Notes: generated by a model from the letters alone, not told the origin. A stretch of 64,000 nt of DNA from CBDFHF01 sp965247565 (GCA_965247565.1 CBDFHF010000003.1:2607565-2671564), one strand, 5' to 3'; positions 17,518-27,313 are shown, numbered from the stretch's first letter. Translations and numbers: made by a program.

Positions 17518-18282
17518 TCAGAACTTGTCTTTTAATCGTCGAACTTCTGCAAAAATGGCCACTGGTCCAAAACCGACTCTATTAATGGTTTTTTGTAACG
17601 ATAGACTTTGTTCCCGCAGAAATGGGTTCGTTGCTAGTTCTAGAGCGATACTTGATGGAACGGTGGGTTGCAAGTTAGTGCGTACCTGATTAACGTTCGC
17701 CATTCTTTCATGTAATAGAAAATTATCTGGCTCGATACTCAAGGCAAAACGGCCATTGCTTTGGGTATATTCGTGGGCACAATACACTTTAGTCGTTGGC
17801 GGTAAAATTTTTAACTTTTGCAGCGATTGCCACATTAGTTCAGCTGTGCCTTCAAATAAACGTCCGCAGCCCATGCCAAACAGGGTGTCCCCACAAAAAA
17901 GCAGCTGATCATCTGTAAAATAATAAACAATATGCCCACTGGTATGGCCGGGTGTGGCAATCACTTCGGCTTTGTATTGACCAATATAAACACAATCACT
18001 CTCTTGAACAGGTAGATCAATGCCGGGAACTCTGTCTTTATCCGCTTCAGAAGCGATAACGAGACAGCTCGTTGCTTCTTTTAACACCAGATTGGCGCCA
18101 ACGTGATCATAATGATGGTGAGTATTTAGAATATACGTCAACCGCCAGCCATTCTTATCTAATAGCGTCAAAACAGGCTCAGCAATTGCCGGATCTACAA
18201 CAGCGGTTTCCGACGATTCTTCGTCATGAATGACATAGATGTAGTTATCGGTTAAAACTGGGATTGAAATTATTTCTAACAT
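17518..18282 (-). CDS. gloB: Hydroxyacylglutathione hydrolase (glyoxalase II)
   Basis: From the ATG at 18282 the protein is 254 residues; a GTG four codons upstream is less likely because the family begins MLEIISIPVLTDNY. The metallo-beta-lactamase motif HxHxDH is at residues 55-60 (HHHYDH). Later metal ligands are in TPGHTSGH and FCGDTLF, and AHEYTQSN is the conserved substrate-side histidine region. It hydrolyses S-D-lactoylglutathione to D-lactate and glutathione in methylglyoxal detoxification. It converges with the fumarase gene, only 20 bases apart. Confidence 0.93.
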   Translation of the reverse strand: MLEIISIPVLTDNYIYVIHDEESSETAVVDPAIAEPVLTLLDKNGWRLTYILNTHHHYDHVGANLVLKEATSCLVIASEADKDRVPGIDLPVQESDCVYIGQYKAEVIATPGHTSGHIVYYFTDDQLLFCGDTLFGMGCGRLFEGTAELMWQSLQKLKILPPTTKVYCAHEYTQSNGRFALSIEPDNFLLHERMANVNQVRTNLQPTVPSSIALELATNPFLREQSLSLQKTINRVGFGPVAIFAEVRRLKDKF

Positions 18283-18626
18283 GTTAGGTGCCACTTAGCA
18301 CATTTATGGAGCTTAATTCAAATTTGTATACTTAAGTGCGGCAAAACCGTTTGCCGTGCCTACTAAGTATAAACACATAACCGTTTTTAAAAAATAGTCT
18401 AACCTTAAGGTCTTCAACTGACACATTAACTTAAGGTAACCTCTATTAATAAAAATTTGGACTCTTCAGACATTTACCCGAAAAATAATTTCGAATTTAT
18501 TTCAGAATTTCCGTTAATTTCGACTATTTGAAATAAAAAATCACCCTACATTCCCAAGTATCAGGTAAAGTGGACCCCACCGTCCAGACAAATATTCAGC
18601 CAGTTTAAGATAGAGGCCTTTTTACA

Positions 18627-18953
18627 TTACAGCTGAATGGCGCTGTCCCAGTTCTTCAGCACAAGGGATTTTTGCTTCCTTCGTGCTATTAATTTATCAA
18701 TAATCATCGCACCGCCTCCAGTAGCGGTCTGATACACCTGGCTCGGTGTTTCGTAGCTCAGTGCTTGATGAGGTCTTTCCTGGTTATAAAACTGGAAATA
18801 GCTTGTCAGTCCGATGAGCAAGTCCGGCAAGCTGTCGTATTTTTTTAGATAAATCTCTTCATATTTCACGGTTCGCCATAAGCGTTCTACAAAAATATTG
18901 TCCAAGGCCCGACCTCGACCGTCCATGCTGATGGTGATACCGTGGTTGCCCAA
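18627..18953 (-). pseudogene. IS3-family transposase OrfB fragment
   Basis: The C-terminal third of an IS3-family DDE transposase: SMDGRGRALDNIFVERLWR, then VKYEEIYLKKY and FQFYNQERPHQALSYETPS, ending at 18627. Homology begins at HGITISMDG near 18944 and the upstream two thirds, including the first catalytic Asp residues, are absent. It is cut off by the palindrome at 18948-19011. Confidence 0.82.
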
Positions 18954-19011
18954 CGAATAAGGTTAGATTGTGGTTCGCGCTGCTCACACAATCTAACCTT
19001 ATTCGTTGGGC
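18948..19011. repeat. Perfect 25-bp inverted repeat at an IS junction
   Basis: GCCCAACGAATAAGGTTAGA (and five more bases) at 18948-18972 is exactly complementary to 18987-19011, with a 14-base loop. The hairpin lies between the IS3 fragment and the truncated IS5 transposase. The outer ends read GCCCAAC and GTTGGGC, which fit the RYYYAAC/GTTRRRY consensus of integron attC sites; this may be coincidence. An inner 20-base arm recurs at 43856-43875 with one mismatch. Confidence 0.8.
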
Positions 19012-19276
19012 ATGAAACCGCGCAAATAATGTATCAACCAAGTCTAAGTTTTTAAGCGCTTCGCGAAACGTCCAAACTGTTTTCGAATCCGGTACGCGAT
19101 CTTCTAACTGTAAACCTAGAAAACGCACGAAGCTAAAGCGATCACGGATTTGATATTCAATCCCATCATACGATAAATTATGGAGTTGCTGGAGTACCAA
19201 AATCTTGAACATCAGCGCCACATCAAACGGCTTTGCTCCCCTTGGCTTTTTTCTTTCTTTTTCGTGCACACGTGTA

Positions 19277-20451
19277 ATACCAATCCCAATAAGTTTCTAT
19301 GACAGCACCGCCCAGCTCCGAGAGCAAAGAGATCGAATGGCGTCCGGTTGCAAAGCAAATTTATTCCAAGCTTGGCAACAGGCATCAAGAATGTCGTCAT
19401 AGTTTTTAAAGCATCGATTTGCCCAATCTGACCGCCGCAGTTGCTGCCATATTTGCTCGACAGGGTTGAGTTCAGGCGAATAAGGTGGCAAGGGTAAAAT
19501 CGACAGGTTGGTGGGCAACTGTAATTTTGCTGTGACATGCCAAGCGGCGCGATCGACGACCAATACCGCGTGTTTACCTGGGGCGATGGCCGCTCCAATC
19601 ATGTCGAGATGTTTTTGCATGCCTTCGCTATTGGCTTTAGGCATAATCATACCAACCACTTTACCCTCGGCAGGGTACACGGCGCCATACACGTAGGCCG
19701 CTTCAAACTGCTGCTGCCTAACCACTCTGGGACGACCCGCCTTTGGGTGCCCAAAGGTGGGTCAGCGTCCCTCGTTGACCCACGCGAGCTTCATCTTGAA
19801 ACCAGATCTCAATCTCATCTAAGCTCAGCATTTTAGGCACCAATCCGATTACCGTGCCTCGAAAGTTTTTTTACTTGTGCCCTGTGGGTAAAGTTGTCTT
19901 GATTAGCCTGACTTTGCTTAGGATGTTTCGAGCGCACTGAGATCCAAACCAGACCCAGTCGAGCCAGCAGGTTGTAAACGCTATTGAGGCAGCAATAGAC
20001 CTGAAATTGTTCTTCTAGTAAGGCTCGAATATCGTGTCCAGTGATTCCTCCAGCCGTTCGTTGTGCTTGTAGCTCAATGACGGCGGCCTTAAACAGGGAT
20101 TCTTGTTCCGCAGCTAGTTTACGTTTGGCACCACTGCGCGGGGATTCTATTATGCCTTCCAGCCCTTGGGCACTAAATCGTTGTACCCAACCATGGATGG
20201 TGGTCTCGTGAACACGCAAAGCCTTTGCAACATCGCTAATGCTCAATCCATCTTTAAGGTGAGCTATACCTAAGAATCTAATCCGTGTACGAGCATGGGC
20301 TTCGTTCTTTGCAAGCAGATGAAAATCATGCCCTTGGAGCGATAAGGGGAATTGTTTTGGGCGTGAGATGGCTACCTCCCTTCTTGTGATTTTACTTTAA
20401 GTCTCAAGTATAAAACTATGCTTCATATATGAAAACTTATTGGAATTGGTA
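19277..20451 (-). mobile_element. IS630-family element inserted in an IS5 transposase
   Basis: About 1175 bp with inverted ends ATACCAATCCCAATAAGTTT (left) and TACCAATTCCAATAAGTTTT (complement of right). A TA dinucleotide flanks each side (19275-19276 and 20452-20453), as expected for IS630/Tc1 elements. Removing the element and one TA restores the sequence spacing of the IS5 gene seen in the intact copy. Confidence 0.85.
19297..20246 (-). pseudogene. IS630-family transposase in three frames
   Basis: The first part (20246-19833) carries a helix-turn-helix (MSISDVAKALRVHETTIHGW) and continues to QVKK at an A7 run near 19867. There a one-base slip leads into NFRGTVIGLVPKMLSLDEIE, then WFQDEARVGQRGTLT with the first catalytic Asp. 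A second shift near 19738 leads into RPRVVRQQQFEAAYVYGAV and the C-terminal VVDRAAWH plus PPYSPELNPVEQIWQQLR (second Asp and Glu). The first slip could be programmed, as known in IS630 elements; the second makes the copy probably inactive. Confidence 0.8.
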
Positions 20452-20681
20452 TAAGGTCAGGACGAAACACTTCCCAATCTATACGAGCTTTCAATCCGAC
20501 CAACGGGTCTCCCATTTTAGCCAGTTGTGCGGCTCTATCTTCAACGTCAAACAATCCAGGTTGGCGGTGTTTCATCGGTTGATTCTCTGGCAGTGCTCTT
20601 GCTGTTATTTTCTCATATCAGCGGGTTTGCTTCTCGCCAAATAGCTCACGCAATTGGTGAATTTTTAGAGATGCCCTTAAT

Positions 20682-21702
20682 ATGTTGCCACCACTTGAAC
20701 TGACAGAGCCTGAATCCATCACCTTGCAGGAATTTGCCGACCACCACCCCTATGCTGATTTCCGCCGGCGCGCCTTGGGCATCCTGGCGCTCGGCAAGGG
20801 ACATCCGTTTGCCGTGGTGGCGGACATCCTCGGGGTCACACTGCCAACCCCCTACAATTGGGTGAAGGCTTGGAAAGCCAAGGGGCTGGTGGGCTTGTTG
20901 GACGAGCATCAAGGCGGTGCGCCCGCGAAATTGACGGCGGAACTGCTGGACACGGCTGAGGCCGTTGCCCGTGCCGCGCCCTGCACCTTGGCGCAGATTG
21001 ACCAAGCGTTACGCGAACACCACCCCGATGCCCCGCCGTTCAACCTGGATTGCCTCGCAAGCGGGCTGAAAAGCCGTGGGCTGTCCTTCAAACGGACACG
21101 GCTATCGCTGAAAAAAAACGCTGCCCCGACCAGTTCAAGGCCGCGCAAGCCAACCTCAAGCGTTGCCAAGCGGCGGCACAGGCGGGCAAGTTGAGCCTGT
21201 TTTACCTGGACGAGAGCGGTTTTAGCACGATACCCAACGTGCAACGGGCTTGGTCGCCCAAAGGCCAGTCCCATGCGGCGGATGATGCCAGTGCGCCTAG
21301 GGCGCGGGTGAACGTGGTCGGTGCGCTGGACTACGCCACCGGGACTGTTTGGCACGACCTGCACGGCAAGTCCGTCAAGCGTGATGCCGTGGTCGCCCTG
21401 ATCGACCGCATCGCAAGGCGCTGCGAGCGGATGCCGCTGACGCTGGTGGTGCTGGACAATGCAATGCCCGTACCCATCACAACATCAACCCCGAAAAATT
21501 GGACGAATGGCTAGTCGAACACCGCCTGGTGCTGATGCACTTGCCGCCGTACAGCCCGGAACTCAACCCCATTGAGATCGTCTGGAAGCACCTGAAGTAC
21601 CATTGGCGGCGGTTTGTCACTTTGTCAAAAGAGGAACTGTTCGAACAAGTGCAAAATCTCATGGCCGGTATTGGGTCAAATTTTAAAGTCAGTTTCTCGT
21701 GA
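20682..21702 (+). pseudogene. G+C-rich IS630-family transposase with two frame breaks
   Basis: The first frame (20682-21194) has a DNA-binding region (VADILGVTLPTPYNWVKAWK, GLLDEHQGGAPAKLT). At an A8 run near 21111-21118 the frame moves back one base into KKRCPDQFKAAQANLKRCQ and the catalytic YLDESGFSTIPNVQRAWSPK. Near 21465 a second shift is needed to reach NINPEKLDEWLVEH and LPPYSPELNPIEIVWKHLKY. The DNA is much richer in G+C than its surroundings, so the source is a different genome. It abuts the TTAA end of the IS5 remnant. I could not find convincing inverted ends. Confidence 0.75.
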
Positions 21703-22058
21703 ATACTTATTACCTTAAAACTGAATGCTTTAAATATTGCAGACATTAAAATCAACAAACCTTATCGAGACCTTACATGGACGCGTACTTATAGTTAACG
21801 CTGTTAAAAAAGAGTGGGCGTCCATTCCTGAAATGGTCTAATAACTTTAGCCAAACACTCGCTTCTTGATTTGACCGTTTTATTGGTGGGGGTCATTATC
21901 TAAGAATTCGAATTTATTCACATTTTTAAAGAGAAAATTTCTATTCTTATGAGGGGTAACACAAAAAATCGAGTCCTACCTCCTATTTAACCATTTAACA
22001 AGCATTACCAGCTATTCTTCAGGCATGTTCTTTTTTAGTCGTGCTTAGAGGGTAGTGA
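21703..22058. other. Intergenic region upstream of the DUF1800 gene
   Basis: AT-rich, with no convincing gene. The last bases contain AGAGGG (22047-22052), a good ribosome site for the ATG at 22059. Promoter elements for the DUF1800-DUF1501 operon must lie here, but I could not identify a clear one. Confidence 0.5.
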
Positions 22059-25000
22059 ATGATGGCTTTAACCCAACGTCTTTTATTTTTTCGAGAATTC
22101 TTTGTCGGTAGTCTATTGGTGCTGATTCTCATATTTCCAGGCCAAAATTTCGCTCAGGTGATCGGCAATCAATTGCTAAACGTCACTGTCACCGATGGCA
22201 TCAGCAGTACGCCTTTAGCCAATCAAGATGTGACCGTTTATCGCCGCGATGCGGATGGCAGCTTGAAATGGTTCCGTCGCGTTCCCACCGATGCCAACGG
22301 CAAACTGAGTCTGGACTTGCCAGGGCTGGGCGGCACGACTTCTTATGTATTGCAAACCGCGATGAAGCATGGCAATCGAACCGCCAACTCCAACAATATT
22401 AACCAAACCGGTAATCTCACATTCAAAGTCGGAAATGCTCGGGTAAAAGCAGTCAACGGTCAAAACGGCAGCGTGTTAAGTGGGCAACAAATTAACGTCC
22501 ACAAAATACTGGTAGATGGCACGGATGTTTATTTCAACAATACCAGCACCGATGCCAATGGCTTGGTCGACTTTGATTTACCTAACTTAGGCAGTGGCCA
22601 GGCTTACGTATTCAAAGCCAAAAATGCGTTTGATAACAGCTGGAAAACCAGCGAGCCAATCAGCCAAAGTGGCTTAACCACCTTTATTGTCGGCAACCAA
22701 CTGCTTAACGTGAGTGTCACCGATGGCATCAGCAGTACGCCTTTAGCCAATCAAGATGTGACCGTTTATCGCCGCGATGCGGATGGCAGCTTGAAATGGT
22801 TCCGTCGCGTTCCCACCGATGCCAACGGCAAACTGAGTCTGGACTTGCCAGGGCTGGGCAGCACGACTTCTTATGTATTGCAAACCGCGATGAAGCATGG
22901 CAATCGAACCGCCAACTCCAACAATATTAACCAAACCGGTAATCTCACATTCAAAGTCGGAAATGCTCGGGTAAAAGCAGTCAACGGTCAAAACGGCAGC
23001 GTGTTAAGTGGGCAACAAATTAACGTCCACAAAATACTGGTAGATGGCACGGATGTTTATTTCAACAATACCAGCACCGATGCCAATGGCTTGGTCGACT
23101 TTGATTTACCTAACTTAGGCAGTGGCCAGGCTTACGTATTCAAAGCCAAAAATGCGTTTGATAACAGCTGGAAAACCAGCGAGCCAATCAGCCAAAGTGG
23201 CTTAACCACCTTTATTGTCGGCAACCAACTGCTTAACGTGAGTGTCACCGATGGCATCAGCAGTACGCCTTTAGCCAATCAAGATGTGACCGTTTATCGC
23301 CGCGATGCGGATGGCAGCTTGAAATGGTTCCGTCGCGTTCCCACCGATGCCAACGGCAAACTGAGTCTGGACTTGCCAGGGCTGGGCAGCACGACTTCTT
23401 ATGTATTGCAAACCGCGATGAAGCATGGCAATCGAACCGCCAACTCCAACAATATTAACCAAACCGGTAATCTCACATTCAAAGTCGGAAATGCTCGGGT
23501 AAAAGCAGTCAACGGTCAAAACGGCAGCGTGTTAAGTGGGCAACAAATTAACGTCCACAAAATACTGGTAGATGGCACGGATGTTTATTTCAACAATACC
23601 AGCACCGATGCCAATGGCTTGGTCGACTTTGATTTACCTAACTTAGGCAGTGGCCAGGCTTACGTATTCAAAGCCAAAAATGCGTTTGACAACAGCTGGA
23701 AAACCAGCGAGCCAATCAGCCAAAGTGGCTTAACCACCTTTATTGTCGGCAACCAACTGCTTAACGTGAGTGTCACCGATGGCATCAGCAGTACGCCTTT
23801 AGCCAATCAAGATGTGACCGTTTATCGCCGCGATGCGGATGGCAGCTTTAAATGGTTCCGTCGCGTTCCCACCGATGCCAACGGCAAACTGAGTCTGGAC
23901 TTGCCAGGGCTGGGCGGCACGACTTCTTATGTATTGCAAACCGCGATGAAGCATGGCAATCGAACCGCCAACTCCAACAATATTAACCAAACCGGTAATC
24001 TCACATTCAAAGTCGGAAATGCTCGGGTAAAAGCAGTCAACGGTCAAAACGGCAGCGTGTTAAGTGGGCAACAAATTAACGTCCACAAAATACTGGTAGA
24101 TGGCACGGATGTTTATTTCAACAATACCAGCACCGATGCCAATGGCTTGGTCGACTTTGATTTACCTAACTTAGGCAGTGGCCAGGCTTACGTATTCAAA
24201 GCCAAAAATGCGTTTGATAACAGCTGGAAAACCAGCGAGCCAATCAGCCAAAGTGGCTTAACCACCTTTATTGTCGGCAACCAACTGCTTAACGTGAGTG
24301 TCACCGATGGCATCAGCAGTACGCCTTTAGCCAATCAAGATGTGACCGTTTATCGCCGCGATGCGGATGGCAGCTTGAAATGGTTCCGTCGCGTTCCCAC
24401 CGATGCCAACGGCAAACTGAGTCTGGACTTGCCAGGGCTGGGCAGCACGACAACTTATGTGTTGCGGACTCAACAGCTTTATGGTGCTGGCTCGATAGAT
24501 TCTATTGCAATATCCAAACCTGGAGACTTTGAGTTTAAAATTGGTAACTTACTGGTAAAGGCAGTTGACGGAGCCACAAATAACCCCTTAGTCAATCACG
24601 ACATTACAGTAATGGAAGAATTAGTCGATGGTAGCCTATTGTGGTTTGCTCGTGGGCATACCAATCAAAACGGCACTATTTCTTTGCATTTACCTGAATT
24701 GGGACAAGGTCGTAAGTATGTGTTAAGGGCACAGACTAAATTGGATGCTGCTTGGGTTAATAGTCAGTTAATCGTTAATGCCGGTAAAGTCGATTTTACT
24801 GTGGGTAATAGGTTATTGAATGTCCAGATACTTAATGCCTTGGATAGCAAAGTGTTGCCAAATGTTGATGTGACTGTGTACGAACGCTTGCCAGACCAAT
24901 CTTTACGTTGGATTCAACGTAAAAGCACAGATACCCAAGGTCGGATTGATTTCGATTTGATCGGTTTGGGGCAGGGTTCCAGTTATACATTGCGTGCCAG

Positions 25001-27299
25001 TCCTTATGGCAGCGCCATCGAAAGTAAAGATATAGAAAAAACCGGATCATTTCAATTATTGGCAGGTAGCGTCGCAGTTAAATTGCATAAAGCAAAAACT
25101 AGCGAGCCGATGCCGGGGAATAACTTGGTTCTATTTGAAAAAGGTGCGGATGGCAAATTAATTTGGCGTGCATCTCTGTTAACCGATAGCGCCGGTGTGG
25201 TGCGTTTCGACCCCACTGGCTTGGGGGATGGACGCTTGTTTGTAGTCAGGGCTAACAATTTATTTGGCAACGGTAAAAACCACTTTAGTCGCTGGATAGC
25301 CAATAAAGGCTTCGTTGATTTTGCTGTCGATCCTGAAGACTCAAGTGAACTCGATGAAAAACCGCCGGTATTTGTGGCTTTTTACCCTACTGATAACGCT
25401 AATTTAGCCAGTAAGGGGTTTCAATTACGCATGAAAATCACTGATAACCAAGCGGTTGATAAAGTCGAATTGACTGTGACCGATCCGGTTGCGGGTGTTG
25501 CCAACGGTACTGCCAATCAGTCACAGGGTGATTGGGTTTTTACTGTTACGCAAACTATGTTGACCGCTGGGCAGTCGGTTACGGTTAAGGCTGTCGCTTA
25601 CGATAAGGTCGGTAATAGCGTAGCTGTATCCAAACACTACCCCATTATTAACGACACCACGATGCCCGAGATAACAGTGTCATCGCATCGTTCTGGAGAT
25701 CAAATCGATGAACACGGCCTTGCTTTATTGGGCAGTGTTTCTGATGACACCGGAGTTAAATCGTTACGGGCAACCGTCACTGATCCTGTTAAAGGTGTCA
25801 TCGAAAATAACCGCGAACTGGAAGTCAGTACCAATGGCCATTGGGGCTTAGCGGTCAAAAACTTAAGCCGAGGCAGTAACGTAACCGTTACTTTATCAGC
25901 TGAAGATTGGGCGGGTAACAAAATGATAAAAGAATTGCTGTTACCGGTAATGACTGAACCGGTCAGCGCGGCTCAATTGCTTAATCGAATTACCTTCGGT
26001 GCGAGCCCAGAATTGATAACCGAATTGCGGTATTTGGGTGCAGAAGCCTTTATGCAACGGCAGTTGCACCCTAATCTGATTGATAACAGCGCGTTCGAGT
26101 CTTATCTAGCTGCTGTGCTAACTCAAGCTCCGACTAATCCAGGTCGTTTAAAATATATGCAGATTGCACACGCCACGCATAGTAAAAGACAATTATTGGA
26201 AGTGATGACCTGGTTTTGGGAAAATCATTTCAATACTGACCGTACCAAAACAACCAACGATTATGAGCTAGCTGAAAGTCAGGGCTTCAGAACACATGCC
26301 TTAGGCCGATTTAGAGATCTGCTAGAGGTCAGTGCGAAAAGTCCGGCAATGTTAGTTTATCTGGATAATCATCACAGTCTTAAAACAGCACCTAATGAAA
26401 ACTATGCCAGAGAATTATTAGAGCTACATACCTTAGGTGTCGACAATGGCTATACTTCGAAAGATATTGCGGAAGTGGCAAGAGTATTTACCGGTTGGCG
26501 TGTAACTAATGGTGTCTTTGGCTTTGCAACATGGGCGCATGACAACGGTGAAAAGAGTGTACTGGGTACTACCATTCCTGCTGGTACTGGATTGCTTGGT
26601 GGCGAGCAGGTGTTAGATATGTTGGCGGCTAACCAGGGTACGGCAAAGCATATTTGCACCGAATTACTCAAACTGTTGGTAACCGATCAGCCAGCTGTCA
26701 GTTCTATTGCAAACTGCGCTAATGACTTTATTAGCTACGCCGAGCAGGACGACCAAATAGCAAGGGTTTTGGAAGGCATCTTGCGCTCGTCGGCATTTTC
26801 CGATTCCGCTAATTTCCATAACAAAGTCAAAATTCCATTAGAGTTTGTCTCTGAATTTTTCAGGCAGTTTCCAGTGTCAATTAGTTACGAAGGTACGTTC
26901 AACCAATTAAGAGACATGGGTATGGACTTGTATTTTTATCCGGAACCCACCGGTTGGCCAGAAGAAGCCGATCGCTGGGTAAGCTCAGGACAATTAGTGC
27001 AACGGTGGCAGTTTACTGGACAAGCGTTAATGAGTACGCCTTCTATTTGGCGCAATTATTGGGAGCAGCCTGCGCAATTCTTTATCGATAAAGGCTTAGA
27101 AACAAGCGAAGGCGTATTGGCTTTCTTATTTGAACTGACGTTAAATCACGACTATAGAGTCGAGGAATATGAAGCTGCGAAAGCACTATTGACCGCAAAC
27201 AATAGTGAACGCTTCGATATTTACGATGCCAAAGCCGATGCCAAGCTGCGAAAGGTGATCGCGATGGTTTTAAATTTCCCAGCCTATCAATTGCAGTAA
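22059..27299 (+). CDS. Secreted DUF1800 protein with long Ig-like repeat stalk
   Basis: A 1746-residue protein. Residues 1-33 form a signal peptide (VGSLLVLILIFPGQNFAQ). Residues about 36-1095 are twelve Ig/CNA-B-like modules of about 88 residues in alternating A and B types (A: NQLLNVxVTDG to FKVG; B: NARVKAVNGQNG to FIVG); the first eight plus the start of the ninth are nearly identical. About 1100-1300 hold two Ig-like domains (PPVFVAFYPTDNANLASKG and DTTMPEITVSSHRSGDQID). From 1300 a DUF1800 domain (LLNRITFGASPELITELR, ENYARELLELHTLGVDNGYT, VARVFTGWR) runs to the C-terminus. DUF1800 proteins of unknown function regularly pair with DUF1501 proteins, as here. Usual DUF1800 proteins are about 450-600 residues, so the stalk is exceptional. 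A ribosome site AGAGGG precedes the start. Confidence 0.9.
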   Translation: MMALTQRLLFFREFFVGSLLVLILIFPGQNFAQVIGNQLLNVTVTDGISSTPLANQDVTVYRRDADGSLKWFRRVPTDANGKLSLDLPGLGGTTSYVLQTAMKHGNRTANSNNINQTGNLTFKVGNARVKAVNGQNGSVLSGQQINVHKILVDGTDVYFNNTSTDANGLVDFDLPNLGSGQAYVFKAKNAFDNSWKTSEPISQSGLTTFIVGNQLLNVSVTDGISSTPLANQDVTVYRRDADGSLKWFRRVPTDANGKLSLDLPGLGSTTSYVLQTAMKHGNRTANSNNINQTGNLTFKVGNARVKAVNGQNGSVLSGQQINVHKILVDGTDVYFNNTSTDANGLVDFDLPNLGSGQAYVFKAKNAFDNSWKTSEPISQSGLTTFIVGNQLLNVSVTDGISSTPLANQDVTVYRRDADGSLKWFRRVPTDANGKLSLDLPGLGSTTSYVLQTAMKHGNRTANSNNINQTGNLTFKVGNARVKAVNGQNGSVLSGQQINVHKILVDGTDVYFNNTSTDANGLVDFDLPNLGSGQAYVFKAKNAFDNSWKTSEPISQSGLTTFIVGNQLLNVSVTDGISSTPLANQDVTVYRRDADGSFKWFRRVPTDANGKLSLDLPGLGGTTSYVLQTAMKHGNRTANSNNINQTGNLTFKVGNARVKAVNGQNGSVLSGQQINVHKILVDGTDVYFNNTSTDANGLVDFDLPNLGSGQAYVFKAKNAFDNSWKTSEPISQSGLTTFIVGNQLLNVSVTDGISSTPLANQDVTVYRRDADGSLKWFRRVPTDANGKLSLDLPGLGSTTTYVLRTQQLYGAGSIDSIAISKPGDFEFKIGNLLVKAVDGATNNPLVNHDITVMEELVDGSLLWFARGHTNQNGTISLHLPELGQGRKYVLRAQTKLDAAWVNSQLIVNAGKVDFTVGNRLLNVQILNALDSKVLPNVDVTVYERLPDQSLRWIQRKSTDTQGRIDFDLIGLGQGSSYTLRASPYGSAIESKDIEKTGSFQLLAGSVAVKLHKAKTSEPMPGNNLVLFEKGADGKLIWRASLLTDSAGVVRFDPTGLGDGRLFVVRANNLFGNGKNHFSRWIANKGFVDFAVDPEDSSELDEKPPVFVAFYPTDNANLASKGFQLRMKITDNQAVDKVELTVTDPVAGVANGTANQSQGDWVFTVTQTMLTAGQSVTVKAVAYDKVGNSVAVSKHYPIINDTTMPEITVSSHRSGDQIDEHGLALLGSVSDDTGVKSLRATVTDPVKGVIENNRELEVSTNGHWGLAVKNLSRGSNVTVTLSAEDWAGNKMIKELLLPVMTEPVSAAQLLNRITFGASPELITELRYLGAEAFMQRQLHPNLIDNSAFESYLAAVLTQAPTNPGRLKYMQIAHATHSKRQLLEVMTWFWENHFNTDRTKTTNDYELAESQGFRTHALGRFRDLLEVSAKSPAMLVYLDNHHSLKTAPNENYARELLELHTLGVDNGYTSKDIAEVARVFTGWRVTNGVFGFATWAHDNGEKSVLGTTIPAGTGLLGGEQVLDMLAANQGTAKHICTELLKLLVTDQPAVSSIANCANDFISYAEQDDQIARVLEGILRSSAFSDSANFHNKVKIPLEFVSEFFRQFPVSISYEGTFNQLRDMGMDLYFYPEPTGWPEEADRWVSSGQLVQRWQFTGQALMSTPSIWRNYWEQPAQFFIDKGLETSEGVLAFLFELTLNHDYRVEEYEAAKALLTANNSERFDIYDAKADAKLRKVIAMVLNFPAYQLQ
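22164..24450 (+). repeat. 528-bp tandem repeats, four full copies plus a partial fifth
   Basis: Units start at 22164, 22692, 23220 and 23748; a fifth begins at 24276 and diverges near 24450. Each unit encodes 176 residues (one A and one B module). Copies differ at very few bases (for example GGC or AGC at the GGTTSY/GSTTSY site, and TTG or TTT in GSLKWF). Such identity indicates recent amplification or ongoing gene conversion. Confidence 0.97.
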
Positions 27300-27313
27300 A
27301 GAGGAACGCAAAC

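Larger units (their letters stand above)
19012..20575 (-). pseudogene. IS5-family transposase, interrupted and truncated
   Basis: The N-terminus (MKHRQPGLFDVE near 20575-20540, then MGDPLVGLKARIDWE) lies right of the IS630 insertion. The continuation (HEKERKKPRGAKPFD, LMFKILVLQQLHNLSYDGIE, DRFSFVRFLGLQLEDRVPDS) lies at 19269-19040. Closely similar residues occur in order in the intact transposase at 60647-61756. The protein ends abnormally after LFARFHAQ, before the first catalytic Asp, so it is dead. Confidence 0.82.
18431..20680 (-). mobile_element. Broken IS5-family element, containing other IS fragments
   Basis: The left end (TTAAGGTAACCTCTA, 18431) and the right end (AATTTTTAGAGATGCCCTTAA, ending 20680) match the ends of the intact IS5-family copy at 60498-61834. 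Both are bounded by TTAA, agreeing with the YTAR target of IS5. Inside, the C-terminal half of the transposase is replaced by an IS3-family fragment (about 18571-18945), and an IS630-family element (19277-20451) has landed in the N-terminal half. Overall it is a three-layer mosaic. Confidence 0.75.

Noticed and set aside
18328..18370. Imperfect hairpin ATACTTAAGTGCGGCAAA / TTTGCCG...AAGTAT as a terminator or IS end
   Set aside because: It lies upstream of the gloB start, has bulges and no T-run, and no matching element end was found.
22215..24047. Four nearly identical 82-residue open frames on the minus strand, 528 bases apart
   Set aside because: They are antisense shadows of the tandem repeats of the DUF1800 gene; no ribosome sites and no family motifs.
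22164..24450. CRISPR-like regular repetition
   Set aside because: The period is 528 bases, the whole unit is coding and there are no short repeats with unique spacers.
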